NCBI GenBank assembly: GCA_018435665.1
Contig: JAHDND010000004.1
Location: 62,001 to 126,000 of the forward strand
DNA length: 64,000 bases
Reading direction: 5' to 3'
DNA from: Candidatus Thiosymbion sp.
GTDB lineage: Bacteria > Pseudomonadota > Gammaproteobacteria > Chromatiales > Chromatiaceae
The position numbers and the translations under genes were made by a program. Positions 21,614-30,272 of the stretch are shown here, piece by piece. How positions within the stretch are numbered: the first letter of the stretch is position 1; each line of letters starts with the position of its first letter. The notes under the pieces are model-generated. The model was not told the DNA's origin. It did no database searches and saw nothing but the letters and a program-made list of their open reading frames with translations.

Positions 21614-22276
21614 GTGGATACTCCTGATAACCCCTGGCCTGCGTGCTGGTTCGACCCTGACTGTCGTCGTTGTCCGCGCCTGGCGGGCTTCCTGGACGAG
21701 GTGCGGGGGCTCTACCCGACCTATCACGCCGCCCCGGTGGCGCCCTTCGGCGATCCCCGGGCCCGTCTGCTGGTGGTCGGCCTGGCGCCGGGGATGCATG
21801 GGGCCAATGCCACCGGCCGGCCCTTTACCGGCGATCATGCCGGGATCCTGCTCTACGAGACCCTGCACCGTTACGGCTTTGGCAGCGCCCCGGTCTCCCG
21901 GGCCCGTGAGGACGGTCTGGTGCTGACCGGCTGCCGCATCACCAATGCCGTCAAGTGCCTACCACCCCAGAACAAGCCCACCAGTGGCGAGGCCCGCCAG
22001 TGCAACGCCTATCTACGGGCCGAACTGGCTGATCTGGGGGTGGGTTCCCTGATCCTGGCCCTGGGTCGGGTGGCCCACGGGGCGGTATTGATGGCCCTGG
22101 GTCTCAAGTCCTCCACCTATCCCTTCGCCCATGGCGCCAGCCATGACCTGCCGGCCGGTCGGCGGCTGCTGGATTCCTACCATTGCAGCCGCTATAACAC
22201 CCAGACCGGTCGTCTGACGACGGCGATGTTCCAGGCCGTGATCGCCCAGGCCCGGGACTGGCTGCCGGCGGCCTGA
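21614..22276 (+). CDS. Uracil-DNA glycosylase, family 5 (UDGb)-like
   Basis: The 220-residue product has motif 1 GLAPGMHGANATGRPFTGD and motif 2 SYHCSRYNTQTGRLT, close to the UDGb pattern. UDGb lacks the polar catalytic residue of family 1 and removes uracil and other deaminated bases from DNA. N-terminal cysteines (CWFDPDCRRC) and a further Cys (VKCLPPQNKP) fit an Fe-S cluster. GTG 21614 is preferred because AGGG lies 7 bases before it, whereas TTG 21608 is too close to that site. In motif 2 a Cys stands where Pro is usual. The gene ends 15 bases before uvrC. Confidence 0.85.
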   Translation: MDTPDNPWPACWFDPDCRRCPRLAGFLDEVRGLYPTYHAAPVAPFGDPRARLLVVGLAPGMHGANATGRPFTGDHAGILLYETLHRYGFGSAPVSRAREDGLVLTGCRITNAVKCLPPQNKPTSGEARQCNAYLRAELADLGVGSLILALGRVAHGAVLMALGLKSSTYPFAHGASHDLPAGRRLLDSYHCSRYNTQTGRLTTAMFQAVIAQARDWLPAA

Positions 22277-22291
22277 GGCCCGGTCCGATCC

Positions 22292-24148
22292 GTGCCTGAT
22301 GTGGAGACTGGTGAGGAGGCAGCCGGGGAGCCGCGCGATCCCCGCCGCCTGCTGAAGACCATCCCGGAGTCTCCCGGCGTCTACCGCATGCTGGATGCCG
22401 CCGGCAAGGTGCTCTATGTCGGCAAGGCCAAGGACCTCAAGCGACGGGTCTCCAGCTATTTCGGCCGGACCCACAACCGGCGCATCGAGATCATGGTGTC
22501 CCTGATCCGGGACATCGAGATCACCGTGACCAGCACCGAGGGCGAGGCCCTGCTGCTGGAAAACAATCTCATCAAGGCCTTGCAGCCGCGCTTCAACGTC
22601 CTGCTGCGTGACGACAAGAGCTACCCCTACATCCGTCTCACCGTGCCCGACACCTTTCCGCGCCTGACCTTCCATCGCGGTTCGACCAAGGGCAAGGATC
22701 GTTTCTTCGGCCCCTTCATCAGCGGCTACGCCGTCCGCCAGACCTTGCACCTGCTGAAGAAGATCTTCCCGGTGCGTCAGTGCGAGGATGCTGTCTTCAA
22801 CAATCGTTCCCGGCCTTGTCTGGAGTATCAGATCAAGCGCTGTAGCGGGCCCTGCGTCAATCTCATCAGCCCCGAGGACTATGCCGAGGACGTGCGCCAT
22901 ACCATCCAGTTCCTGGAGGGCCGCACCGATGAGGTGATCGGCGACCTGGCGGGCCGGATGGAGGCCGCCGCGGCCGCCCTGAACTTCGAGCGTGCCGCGG
23001 TGCTGCGGGATCAGATCCAGATGCTGCGGGGCATCCAGCAGCGCCAGTATGTCAACGGTCAGGGCGGCGATCTGGACATCGTCGCCAGCGCCAGCGGCGG
23101 TGGCCTGACCTGCGTCCAGGTCTTCTACATCCGCGCCGGGCGCAATCTGGGCAACAAGGCCTTCTTCCCCCGGGTGCCGGAGGGGATGGAGGCGGGCGGG
23201 GTGCTGGCCGCCTTTCTCGCCCAGTTCTACGCCGACAAGGGGCTGCCGACCGAGATCCTGGTCAATGAGGAACCGGAGGAGCGCGCCCTGCTGGAAAGGG
23301 CCCTGGGCGAGCGCGCCGGCCACAAGGTCGCCATCCGCCACCGGGTCCGCGGGGAGCGTCGCCACTGGCTGGACCTGGCCCTGGGCAATGCCCGGGTGGC
23401 CCTGGAGGCCCGCCTCGGCAGTCAGGCCGGCTATGCCCAGCGCCGGGAGGCCCTGCGTCTGGCCCTGGGCCTGGAGGCCCTGCCCCAGCGGCTGGAATGC
23501 TTCGATGTCAGCCACACCCAGGGGGAGCGGACCGTCGCCTCCTGCGTGGTCTTTGGCGTCGAGGGGCCCCTCAAGTCCGACTACCGGCGCTTCAATATCG
23601 AGGGCGTGACCCCCGGGGACGACTATGGCGCCATGCACCAGGCCCTGAGCCGGCGTTATGCCCGGGTCAAGCAGGGGGAATACCCGGCGCCGGATGTCCT
23701 CTTCATTGACGGGGGACGGGGCCAGCTCGCCAAGGTGGAGGCGGCCCTGCGTGAACTGGGGGTGAGCGGGCCGACCCTGGTCGGGGTCGCCAAGGGCCCG
23801 GACCGGCGTCCCGGGGCCGAGCAGCTCTGGTTGTCCGGTCGGGACCAGCCCCTTATACTGCCCGCGGACTCCCCTGCCATGCACCTCGTCCAGCAGATCC
23901 GGGACGAAGCGCACCGCTTTGCCATCACCGCCCATCGCCAGCGCCGGGCCAAGGCGCGGACCGCCTCCATCCTCGAAGAGATCCCGGGCATTGGTCCGCG
24001 GCGGCGTCAGCGCTTGTTGCGTGAATTCGGCGGTCTCCAGACCCTGGAGAATGCCGCGATGGAGGACATAGCCCGGGTCGAGGGCATCAGCCGTCAGCTC
24101 GCCCAGCAGATCTTCGAGGTCCTTCATCCCAACAATCAGCTACCCTGA
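22292..24148 (+). CDS. uvrC: Excinuclease ABC subunit C
   Basis: This 618-residue protein starts at GTG. Its N-terminal GIY-YIG nuclease (PGVYRMLDAAGKVLYVGKAK) makes the 3' incision. A four-cysteine-like region (RQCEDAVFNNRSRPCLEYQI then CSGPC) and a UVR motif near residues 205-240 contact UvrB. The RNase H-like domain (CFDVSHTQGE, DVLFIDGGRGQLAKV) makes the 5' cut, and paired helix-hairpin-helix motifs (IPGIGPRRRQRLLREFGG) bind DNA. Length matches E. coli (610). The family is essential for nucleotide excision repair. Confidence 0.97.
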   Translation: MPDVETGEEAAGEPRDPRRLLKTIPESPGVYRMLDAAGKVLYVGKAKDLKRRVSSYFGRTHNRRIEIMVSLIRDIEITVTSTEGEALLLENNLIKALQPRFNVLLRDDKSYPYIRLTVPDTFPRLTFHRGSTKGKDRFFGPFISGYAVRQTLHLLKKIFPVRQCEDAVFNNRSRPCLEYQIKRCSGPCVNLISPEDYAEDVRHTIQFLEGRTDEVIGDLAGRMEAAAAALNFERAAVLRDQIQMLRGIQQRQYVNGQGGDLDIVASASGGGLTCVQVFYIRAGRNLGNKAFFPRVPEGMEAGGVLAAFLAQFYADKGLPTEILVNEEPEERALLERALGERAGHKVAIRHRVRGERRHWLDLALGNARVALEARLGSQAGYAQRREALRLALGLEALPQRLECFDVSHTQGERTVASCVVFGVEGPLKSDYRRFNIEGVTPGDDYGAMHQALSRRYARVKQGEYPAPDVLFIDGGRGQLAKVEAALRELGVSGPTLVGVAKGPDRRPGAEQLWLSGRDQPLILPADSPAMHLVQQIRDEAHRFAITAHRQRRAKARTASILEEIPGIGPRRRQRLLREFGGLQTLENAAMEDIARVEGISRQLAQQIFEVLHPNNQLP

Positions 24149-24261
24149 CCAAGCGTCCATTTTCTGGTTCCCGCTTTGTTACCTGGGGATATGCACAGTC
24201 AGGAATGCCCTTGATGGACGGTTTCCGAAGGTGGCGGTGGCCTTATATTGTCATCGCCCCT

Positions 24262-24378
24262 CCATTTTCGGTTTTCCCGGGTCGGGTGGCGTCTGGCGGG
24301 GGACAACCTGAATAGGTCCCGGTAGGCCTGATAACCGCATCCCTGCGGCTGCTACCCCCGCCAGATGCCCCCGACCGT
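24262..24378. repeat. Intergenic inverted-arm repeat, family 1, copy C (opposite orientation)
   Basis: Arms are at 24283-24302 and 24355-24373. The inner hairpin CCGCA / TGCGG has loop TCCC, the reverse complement of the GGGA loop of other copies. The edge sequence TTTTCGGTTTTCCCGGGTCG matches, in reverse complement, the outer flank of copies B and D. It occupies the uvrC to small-membrane-protein gap, which otherwise shows nothing. Confidence 0.85.
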
Positions 24379-24452
24379 CCTTATTGATGCCGAATACTGA
24401 ATGCGATGTGTATATCTGACTTTGTGCCCTCAGGGCACACACGGGAGGGCGC

Positions 24453-24863
24453 ATGATTCTGGTTAGCGTGGTAGTCCTCGCCGCGGTGGCGATGCTGATC
24501 TTCGTGCTGCGGGTCAATCGGCGCGACCGGTGGGAGATCGAGGCCCTGGTCCAGGAAAACGGGCGGCAAGAGGCTGACCTGGTTACCAGGCTGGAGCAGG
24601 CCCGGGCGGCCTATGACCAGGCCTTGCAGGGCGGTGACCGCGACCAGGCGCGGCGATTGGGCGAGACCTATTACGCCTGCAAGACCGACTACGATTTCTG
24701 GGCGGCCCCGCCGATCCCGCTGCCCGACGATCAGCCCCTGAGCCCGGAGACGCGGCGCCAGCGCGAACAGGCCATCGAGCGCGACAATGCCGCCCTCCGA
24801 AGCCGGTTGCAGGCCGAAAACGCCCGCTTGCTGGAGCAGGACCTGATGGCGATGACGCCATGA
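24453..24863 (+). CDS. Small membrane-anchored coiled-coil protein, unknown
   Basis: The 136-residue product starts with one N-terminal transmembrane helix (ILVSVVVLAAVAMLIFVL). A charged helical region follows, rich in E, Q, R and A (about residues 28-75 and 98-130), probably coiled coil and facing the cytoplasm. GGGAGG lies 6 bases upstream of the ATG, supporting translation. It ends 67 bases before pgsA. No family was recognised. Confidence 0.75.
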   Translation: MILVSVVVLAAVAMLIFVLRVNRRDRWEIEALVQENGRQEADLVTRLEQARAAYDQALQGGDRDQARRLGETYYACKTDYDFWAAPPIPLPDDQPLSPETRRQREQAIERDNAALRSRLQAENARLLEQDLMAMTP

Positions 24864-24930
24864 TGAACCTTGCGGCATGATTTCCCCTGCCTCTGGTCAT
24901 CCGCCGTTAGCCCCACAGGGTTCCCACCAG

Positions 24931-25497
24931 ATGTGGAATATCCCCAATCTTCTGACCTTGCTGCGGATTTTCCTGATCCCGGTCTTTATCGTCCTCTTCT
25001 ACACCCCGGTGTCCTGGGCGCGTCTGAGCTGCGCCCTGGTCTTCGGCCTGGCCGCCCTCACGGACCTGGTGGACGGCTATCTGGCGCGGCGCTTGGGACA
25101 GACCTCCGCCCTGGGGGCCTTTCTCGATCCCGTCGCCGACAAACTCATGGTCGCCGCGGCCCTGGTCTTGCTGGTCGAGGCCGATCCGCGGCCCCTTCTG
25201 GCCCTGCCGGCGACGGTCATCATCGGCCGGGAGATCGCCGTCTCCGCCCTGCGGGAATGGATGGCGGAAATCGGCGTCCGCTCCCGGGTCGCCGTCTCCT
25301 GGATCGGCAAGTTCAAGACCACGGTGCAGATGATCGCCATCCTGGTGCTCATCCTGGGCCCCTCCCCCTGGGGGCTGCCGACCTACGTGCCGGCGCTGGT
25401 GCTGCTCTATGTCGCCGCCATCCTTACCCTCTGGTCCATGTTCGTCTATTTGCGCGCCGCCTGGCCCAGTCTCACCGGACCTTCGGCCGACCCCTGA
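24931..25497 (+). CDS. pgsA: CDP-diacylglycerol--glycerol-3-phosphate phosphatidyltransferase
   Basis: This 188-residue membrane protein has the CDP-alcohol phosphotransferase signature DGYLARRLGQTSALGAFLDP continuing VAD, matching DGx2ARx8Gx3Dx3D. It makes phosphatidylglycerophosphate, the first committed step to phosphatidylglycerol. Five to six hydrophobic helices are visible. ATG 24931 gives the family N-terminus MWNIPNLLTLLRIFLIP; an earlier ATG at 24877 adds 18 residues without similarity. In many gammaproteobacteria pgsA follows uvrC, as here. Confidence 0.96.
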   Translation: MWNIPNLLTLLRIFLIPVFIVLFYTPVSWARLSCALVFGLAALTDLVDGYLARRLGQTSALGAFLDPVADKLMVAAALVLLVEADPRPLLALPATVIIGREIAVSALREWMAEIGVRSRVAVSWIGKFKTTVQMIAILVLILGPSPWGLPTYVPALVLLYVAAILTLWSMFVYLRAAWPSLTGPSADP

Positions 25498-25540
25498 CCC
25501 AAAGGTGATGGCGCAATTCGCGCCGGCAGGGGTTTGCAAG

Positions 25541-25673
25541 GTTGGCGTGAATCATGCAAGAGGAGTCTGTCATCTTAGGGGGTGTGGCAGACCCCCTCAC
25601 GACAGTTAGCGTAGACTCATGGCAAAGGTCTTCATTTACAGAGGGGTGGCGCGTCCCCTCCTGTCAGTTAGCG
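25541..25673. repeat. Intergenic repeat, family 2, two tandem units
   Basis: Unit 1 (25541-25611) has the hairpin GGGGG TGTGGCA (GA) CCCCC; unit 2 (25605-25673) has GGGG TGGCGCGT CCCC. Each ends with CAGTTAGCG, and the first GTTAGCG also opens the second unit. Similar units lie near 30191, 31212 and 61951. Confidence 0.75.
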
Positions 25674-25780
25674 GTGCTGGCAGGGTAGGACAGGCTGGAA
25701 GGGTGAGTGGGGTTGGCATGGCTGGCAGTTTTGGCAGGGCTGGCCGCGGGCCTTGAGACCGGGAAATTCTCCCTTGCCGC

Positions 25781-25808
25781 TTGACAGCCCGGCGCTCCTC
25801 GGTAAAAT
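25781..25808 (+). promoter_or_regulatory. Promoter of tRNA-Gly
   Basis: A perfect -35 TTGACA (25781-25786), a 16-base spacer and -10 TAAAAT (25803-25808) lie about 45 bases before the tRNA. This is the best sigma-70 match in the window. Confidence 0.8.
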
Positions 25809-25850
25809 GCGCAACTTCCAACGCGGCGCCACTGGCGAAGTTGGATTTAA

Positions 25851-25926
<76 letters not shown>

Positions 25927-25933
25927 GATCAAG

Positions 25934-25964
25934 AAAAAAAGGGGGTTCAAACCCCTTTTTTTTT
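25934..25964 (+). terminator. Terminator after tRNA-Gly
   Basis: A-tract plus GGGG pairs with CCCC plus T-tract around a short loop, ending in nine T. The symmetric A/T tracts make it probably bidirectional, also serving glcD on the minus strand. Confidence 0.93.
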
Positions 25965-26011
25965 ATGCCCGGTTTTTGGCTTCCCTACCTCCTACTCCAC
26001 GCGCTTACCTC

Positions 26012-27412
26012 TCATGGCAGGGGCGGCAGGGTCTTGCCCGGGTTAAGGATGCCCTTGGGGTCGAACTGACGCTTGATGCCGTGCATCAGCCGCAGGGCCA
26101 CCGGGTCCAGTTCCCGGTGAACGAAGTCGCGCTTGGCCAGTCCCACGCCGTGCTCGCCGGAGAGGGTGCCCTCCAGGGCCAGGACCAGGCTGAAGATCGC
26201 GTCCAGGCAGGTGGTGGCGCGACTCATCTCCGCCGGGTCGTCCGGGTTGACCAGCAGGTTGACGTGGATGTTGCCATTGCCGGCATGGCCGAAGTTGACG
26301 ATGCGGATGGCGTGTTCACGTCCCAGGCGGTCCACCCCCTCGATGAAGGCGCCTAGGCGCGAGACCGGCACCACCACGTCCTCGTTGATCTTTTTCGGGG
26401 CGATCTGGCGCAGAGCGGGGGAGAGGGCGGTGCGTGTTCGCCACAGGTCGGCCACCTCGGCGGCGCTGGCGGCGGTCCTCAGCTCCAGCAGGTCCGGGTG
26501 TCGGGCGGCGGTGGCCACGGCATCGGCGGCCTCGTCGATGCCATGGGCCGGGCCGTCGACCTCGATCATCAATAGCGCCCCGGTCTCCGCCGGCAGACCC
26601 AGATCGGCGACGTGACGGGCCATGGCGATGGCGGAGCCGTCGAGGAACTCCAGGGCGCAGGGGGTGACCGGCTGGGCCATGATCGCGGCGACCGCCGCGG
26701 CGGCGGCGTGGATGTCGCGGTAACTAGCGCGCAGGGTGCGCTTGGTCTCCGCCAGGGGCGTCAGCTTGAGGGTCGCCTGGGTGATGACGGCCAGGGTGCC
26801 CTCGGAGCCGATGATCAGCCGGGTCAGGTCATACCCCACCACCCCCTTGGTGGTCTGGACGCCGGTGCGCAAGGCCTCGCCGGCGCCGGTCACCACCCGC
26901 AGCCCCAGGGTGTTCTCCCGGGGCGTGCCGTACTTGACCGCCCGTGGGCCGGCGGCGTTGCAGGCCAGATTGCCCCCCACCGTGCAGGTGGCGGCGCTGG
27001 TCGGGTCCGGGGGCCAGAAGAAGCCTCTGGGCGCCAGGGCCTGTTGCAGGGCCTGGTTGGTGACGCCCGGCTCGACCATCGCTAGCCGGTTGTCGGGATC
27101 GATGCCCAGGATGCGGTCAAGGCGCTCGCAGGACAGGACCAGGCCCCCCCGGTCCGGCACCGTGGCGCCGGTGGTGCCGGTGCCGCGCCCGCGGGTGACG
27201 AGGGGCAGGCCCTCGCGATGGCATAGGGCGACCAGGGGCTGGATCTGTGCCACCTCCTCCACCAGCACCACCGCCTGGGGCAGGGCCTGACGGCGGCTGT
27301 TGTCATAACCATAGGCCCAGCAGTCCGCGGGCTGGGTCAGTAGGGTCCCCGGGCGGACAATGGCCCGGAAGTCGGCCAGGATCTGGCGGCTCAGGGGCTC
27401 AACTGATGGCAT
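26012..27412 (-). CDS. glcD: FAD-linked oxidase, GlcD/D-lactate dehydrogenase family
   Basis: This 466-residue protein has an FAD_binding_4 domain (LPLVTRGRGTGTTGATVP, then GGNLACNAAGPRAVKYG) and a C-terminal FAD-oxidase domain (FGHAGNGNIHVNLLVNP, LSGEHGVGLAKRDF, FDPKGILNPGK). The family oxidises D-2-hydroxy acids such as glycolate or D-lactate; which one cannot be decided. Glycolate oxidase would need GlcE and GlcF, which are absent here, so a single-subunit dehydrogenase is equally likely. ATG 27412 overlaps the 3' end of dolP by 14 bases. Confidence 0.9.
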   Translation of the reverse strand: MPSVEPLSRQILADFRAIVRPGTLLTQPADCWAYGYDNSRRQALPQAVVLVEEVAQIQPLVALCHREGLPLVTRGRGTGTTGATVPDRGGLVLSCERLDRILGIDPDNRLAMVEPGVTNQALQQALAPRGFFWPPDPTSAATCTVGGNLACNAAGPRAVKYGTPRENTLGLRVVTGAGEALRTGVQTTKGVVGYDLTRLIIGSEGTLAVITQATLKLTPLAETKRTLRASYRDIHAAAAAVAAIMAQPVTPCALEFLDGSAIAMARHVADLGLPAETGALLMIEVDGPAHGIDEAADAVATAARHPDLLELRTAASAAEVADLWRTRTALSPALRQIAPKKINEDVVVPVSRLGAFIEGVDRLGREHAIRIVNFGHAGNGNIHVNLLVNPDDPAEMSRATTCLDAIFSLVLALEGTLSGEHGVGLAKRDFVHRELDPVALRLMHGIKRQFDPKGILNPGKTLPPLP

Positions 27413-28271
27413 GCTGGGACCCGGCCGGCGCCTGGAGGGAGACGGGTGCGGTCTTCCGGTACGGGTACGCCCCAGTGGTGAAGGGCCCTGGCTCCGTTCC
27501 ACTCCCGGTCCCAGTCCCCCCATTTCCACTTCCGTTTCCAGTCCTAGTTCCAGTTCCCGTGCCGTTTCCAGCCCCGGTACCGTTGCTGACGCCGTTAGCG
27601 TTCTGGACCTTACCGGAGTCACCCTGACCAGAGGCCTTGTTCGCGCTCTCCCCGTTCCAGGTCTCGAAGATCTTTACCACCCTCACCACCCCAGGGGTAT
27701 AGCGAGCCTTGTCGATGGTCGCCTCGGCCTCGGCCGGGGTCACCAGTCCCATGAGATAGACGACACCGGATTCGGTGACGATGGTGACGCGGGTTGGATC
27801 GAAACCGGAGATGCGGACCTGGACCAGTTCGATCTTCAACCGGGAGGTGATCAGGGTGTCGTCGGCCTGCTGCTGGAGGCTGGCGAAGGGGCCGATACTG
27901 ATCTCGTCCAGCACCTGCTTGACCCCGGGGATCTTGGCGATGCGGTCGGCATAGCGTTGCCGCGCCGCCTGATCCTGACACTGACCGGTGAGGAGCACGA
28001 CGCGGTTGTAACTGGTGGCCGCGACCTGACAGCCCGAGCCGGAACCAGGCCAATCCTTGGCCTTGAATTCGATCTCCTTGTCGGCGACTACTGCCTCCTC
28101 CCCACGCCGGTCACGGACGACGACGGTGGCCCCGACCGCCGCCCCCACCCCGGCGGCGATCAGGGCGCCCGCGCAGCCCTGGAAGAGGGGCAGGGTCAGT
28201 ATCAGGGCCAGTACCTGGGCCGCCAACCTGACGCCGGTGGTGCCTCCCGAAAATGCCAAAGATTGCTTCAT
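27399..28271 (-). CDS. dolP: Outer-membrane lipoprotein with two BON domains (DolP/YraP family)
   Basis: The 290-residue product starts with a lipoprotein signal whose lipobox is LFQGC (Cys near residue 32). BON domains follow at about residues 70-135 and 140-215 (RVVLLTGQCQDQAARQRYAD; GVVYLMGLVTPAEAEATIDK). DolP keeps the outer-membrane barrier intact and supports Bam function. E. coli DolP is 191 residues; the excess is a C-terminal tail of alternating Gly with Thr, Asn or Ser (about 228-265), coded by six-base periodic DNA (27470-27610). The order lpoA-yraN-dolP is the gammaproteobacterial arrangement, with diaA missing. Confidence 0.92.
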   Translation of the reverse strand: MKQSLAFSGGTTGVRLAAQVLALILTLPLFQGCAGALIAAGVGAAVGATVVVRDRRGEEAVVADKEIEFKAKDWPGSGSGCQVAATSYNRVVLLTGQCQDQAARQRYADRIAKIPGVKQVLDEISIGPFASLQQQADDTLITSRLKIELVQVRISGFDPTRVTIVTESGVVYLMGLVTPAEAEATIDKARYTPGVVRVVKIFETWNGESANKASGQGDSGKVQNANGVSNGTGAGNGTGTGTRTGNGSGNGGTGTGSGTEPGPFTTGAYPYRKTAPVSLQAPAGSQHAIS

Positions 28272-28365
28272 GATGCTGAAAACCCCTGGGTCAGGAAGAT
28301 GGAATAAAGAGTTGGGAGGACGGGAACCAAGGTCGGGAAAGCACGCCTGGCGGTTCAGCGCCGGG

Positions 28366-28797
28366 TCACCAGGCGCCAAAGGCGTCCCTGATCCAGTCGA
28401 TCCGGTCCCCGGCGCCAATGGCCAGGACATCGAAACGGCAGGGGAGGTCGTTGCCATGCCCCTGCAGGAAGTGGCCGGCGGCGGCCTGCAGGCGGCGCTG
28501 TTTGGCCAGGCCCACCGAGGCCGCGGCGCCACCGAAGCGCTCGGAGGCCCGATAGCGCACCTCGACGAAGACCAGGGTCCGGGCGTCCCGCATTACCAGA
28601 TCGATCTCCCCGCGCCGGCAGCGGTAATTGCTCGCCACCAGCCGCAGGCCCTGGGCCTCCAGATAGGCCCGCGCCAGGCGCTCCTTGTCGGCGCCTCGGT
28701 CGCGGGGGGTCTCAGGGGCTGAGGGTGGCAAGGCGGGTTGGTCCCAGGGTGTCCATCCGCGCCAGGACCAGCTCGCGCTGGACCCGTCGCCGGTCAT
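28366..28797 (-). CDS. yraN: UPF0102 protein YraN
   Basis: This 143-residue protein has the restriction-endonuclease-like core YRCRRGEIDLVMRD then LVFVEVRYRASERFGGA, with the D-ExK-like pattern of UPF0102 (the Lys position is Arg here). Function is unknown; a nuclease fold is predicted. The usual length is about 120, and the N-terminal ~30 residues overlap the lpoA 3' end by 86 bases and show no similarity. The true start may be internal. Confidence 0.88.
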   Translation of the reverse strand: MTGDGSSASWSWRGWTPWDQPALPPSAPETPRDRGADKERLARAYLEAQGLRLVASNYRCRRGEIDLVMRDARTLVFVEVRYRASERFGGAAASVGLAKQRRLQAAAGHFLQGHGNDLPCRFDVLAIGAGDRIDWIRDAFGAW

Positions 28798-30172
28798 CGA
28801 GGCTCAGGCGCCCGGTGCGTCCGTCGACATAGGCGCCGGGGCGGGTGGCGAGCCCCTCCAGGTAGGGCAGCAACCCATAGGCATCAATCCCCATGGCGTA
28901 GAGCCGGATGTAGCGCGGGTCCAGCCCGCCCTGGGTGCGGCCCAGGCTGGCGCGGGACAGGGGGTCGGTCGGTGCGGTGTCGACCATCCAGGGGATCTCC
29001 ACGAATTGCAGCCCGCTCAGGAGTTGATTCCCCTCGATGTCCTGGGCGCCTTCAAAAACATGCGAGGTGGCGAAGACCGGGGGCAGGCCGGGGGCGCTGG
29101 CGAGGACCAGGAGCCAGAGCTGGCGGGCCTGGGCGGCGGTGGCGACGAGGAAGAGGCATTCGGCGGGGGCGGCGTGGATGGAACCGGCCAGGGCGTCCGC
29201 CAGCAGCCCCTGGGGCAGGTCCGGTTGCTCCGGGTCGAAGGCGTGGGTGGCGGCGAAGCTGCCACCCCGTCCCAGCCATTCGCGCCTGAACCCTCCCGCC
29301 AGCCGCTCCCCCCAGGGGTTGGCGGGATAGAGCAACAGGGCGCTGTGGAAGCCACGGCCCCAGGCCTTGCGCGCGGCGTCGCTGGCCTCGTCCTCCGGGT
29401 CCAGGGCGAACTGATAGAGATTGACGGGGGCGGCCTCGCCGGTGGCCCGGTTGAGGGCCAGGGTGGGAATGGGCAGGGCCGGTTCCCGGACCAGGGCATC
29501 CACCGCCTCCTTCTCCAGGGGGCCGATGGCCAGGCTGGCGCCATTCGCGGCGGCCTGACGCAGCAGTTCCGGGGTCCGGCCCGGGTCACGGCTGGCGTAG
29601 AACTTCAGCTCGGTGTCTTGTCCGCCCTGGCCCTGGGCGGCGACAATGCCCGCCCGCACGGCCCTGCCAGCGTCGGCATAACGGCCGGTTTCCGGGAGGA
29701 GGACGGCGATCTGGACCCGGGGGGCCGGTTTGGCCGGTGCCGCCGTCCCCGGCTGGCCACCGCGCCCGCTGGTGGGACCCGCCTCCCCCCGCGGGGCCCC
29801 GGCGCAACCGGCCAGCAGCGGCAGGGTCAAGGTCAGGAGAAGGAGGAGGGTGATGAGGGCGGGAGAAAAGCCCTCAGGCCAGAGACCCGGCCAGCGTCGT
29901 AGGCCAGGCTCAGACCGACGCCGAATCCCAAGCTCAGGCCAACGCCCAATCCTGAACTCAGGCGAAAGCCGAAGCCTGTGCTCAGGCCAAAGCCTTAGCC
30001 ATTGCTCAGGCCTGTGGCAAGTCCAATGCCGGGGCCAGGGCGCGGTCGGGAGTTCTCGCTGGCCCACAGATCTGCCCTGGGGCGATCGAAGCGGCGCCTC
30101 TCCCGACCGGTAAGGCCGGGACGCGGTGTCGGACGGATCAGGGGCGGTGACGAGCAGAGTCGGCGTTGGCAT
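28712..30172 (-). CDS. lpoA: Penicillin-binding protein activator LpoA, C-domain form with odd N-terminal extension
   Basis: The core is the periplasmic-binding-like C-domain of LpoA (VQIAVLLPETGRYADAGRAV at about residue 150, then ASLAIGPLEKEAVDAL and RLYAMGIDAYGLLPYL). LpoA is an outer-membrane lipoprotein that activates PBP1A. The lipobox LLAGC (near residue 125) is directly followed by the C-domain, so the N-terminal TPR domain of E. coli LpoA is absent. About 100 residues of Trp/Pro/Arg/Leu-rich low-complexity sequence precede the signal helix. No ATG, GTG or TTG occurs in frame near the signal, so ATG 30172 (GGGGA 8 bases upstream) or GTG 30187 must be used unless a frameshift hides the start. 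The gene is divergent from rsmI as in E. coli. Confidence 0.88.
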   Translation of the reverse strand: MPTPTLLVTAPDPSDTASRPYRSGEAPLRSPQGRSVGQRELPTAPWPRHWTCHRPEQWLRLWPEHRLRLSPEFRIGRWPELGIRRRSEPGLRRWPGLWPEGFSPALITLLLLLTLTLPLLAGCAGAPRGEAGPTSGRGGQPGTAAPAKPAPRVQIAVLLPETGRYADAGRAVRAGIVAAQGQGGQDTELKFYASRDPGRTPELLRQAAANGASLAIGPLEKEAVDALVREPALPIPTLALNRATGEAAPVNLYQFALDPEDEASDAARKAWGRGFHSALLLYPANPWGERLAGGFRREWLGRGGSFAATHAFDPEQPDLPQGLLADALAGSIHAAPAECLFLVATAAQARQLWLLVLASAPGLPPVFATSHVFEGAQDIEGNQLLSGLQFVEIPWMVDTAPTDPLSRASLGRTQGGLDPRYIRLYAMGIDAYGLLPYLEGLATRPGAYVDGRTGRLSLDDRRRVQRELVLARMDTLGPTRLATLSP

Positions 30173-30190
30173 GGCTGGCGTCCCCACATC

Positions 30191-30260
30191 GGTTTGCGAA
30201 AGTCAAGATAAAGACTTTCATTTTCAGGGGTGTGGCGCGCCCCCTCATGACGGTTAAGCG
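30191..30260. repeat. Intergenic repeat, family 2, single unit
   Basis: It contains a perfect 7-base inverted repeat GAAAGTC / GACTTTC (30198-30219), then GGGG TGTGGCGCG CCCC and CATGACGGTTAAGCG. It lies in the rsmI leader, ending 13 bases before the start codon and just before its ribosome site. Confidence 0.72.
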
Positions 30261-30272
30261 GGAGGTAAATCC

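Noticed and set aside
25541..25673. GTTAGCG-bounded units as integron attC sites
   Set aside because: The boundary words are direct, not inverted core sites, no integrase is present, and neighbouring genes are chromosomal housekeeping genes in both orientations.
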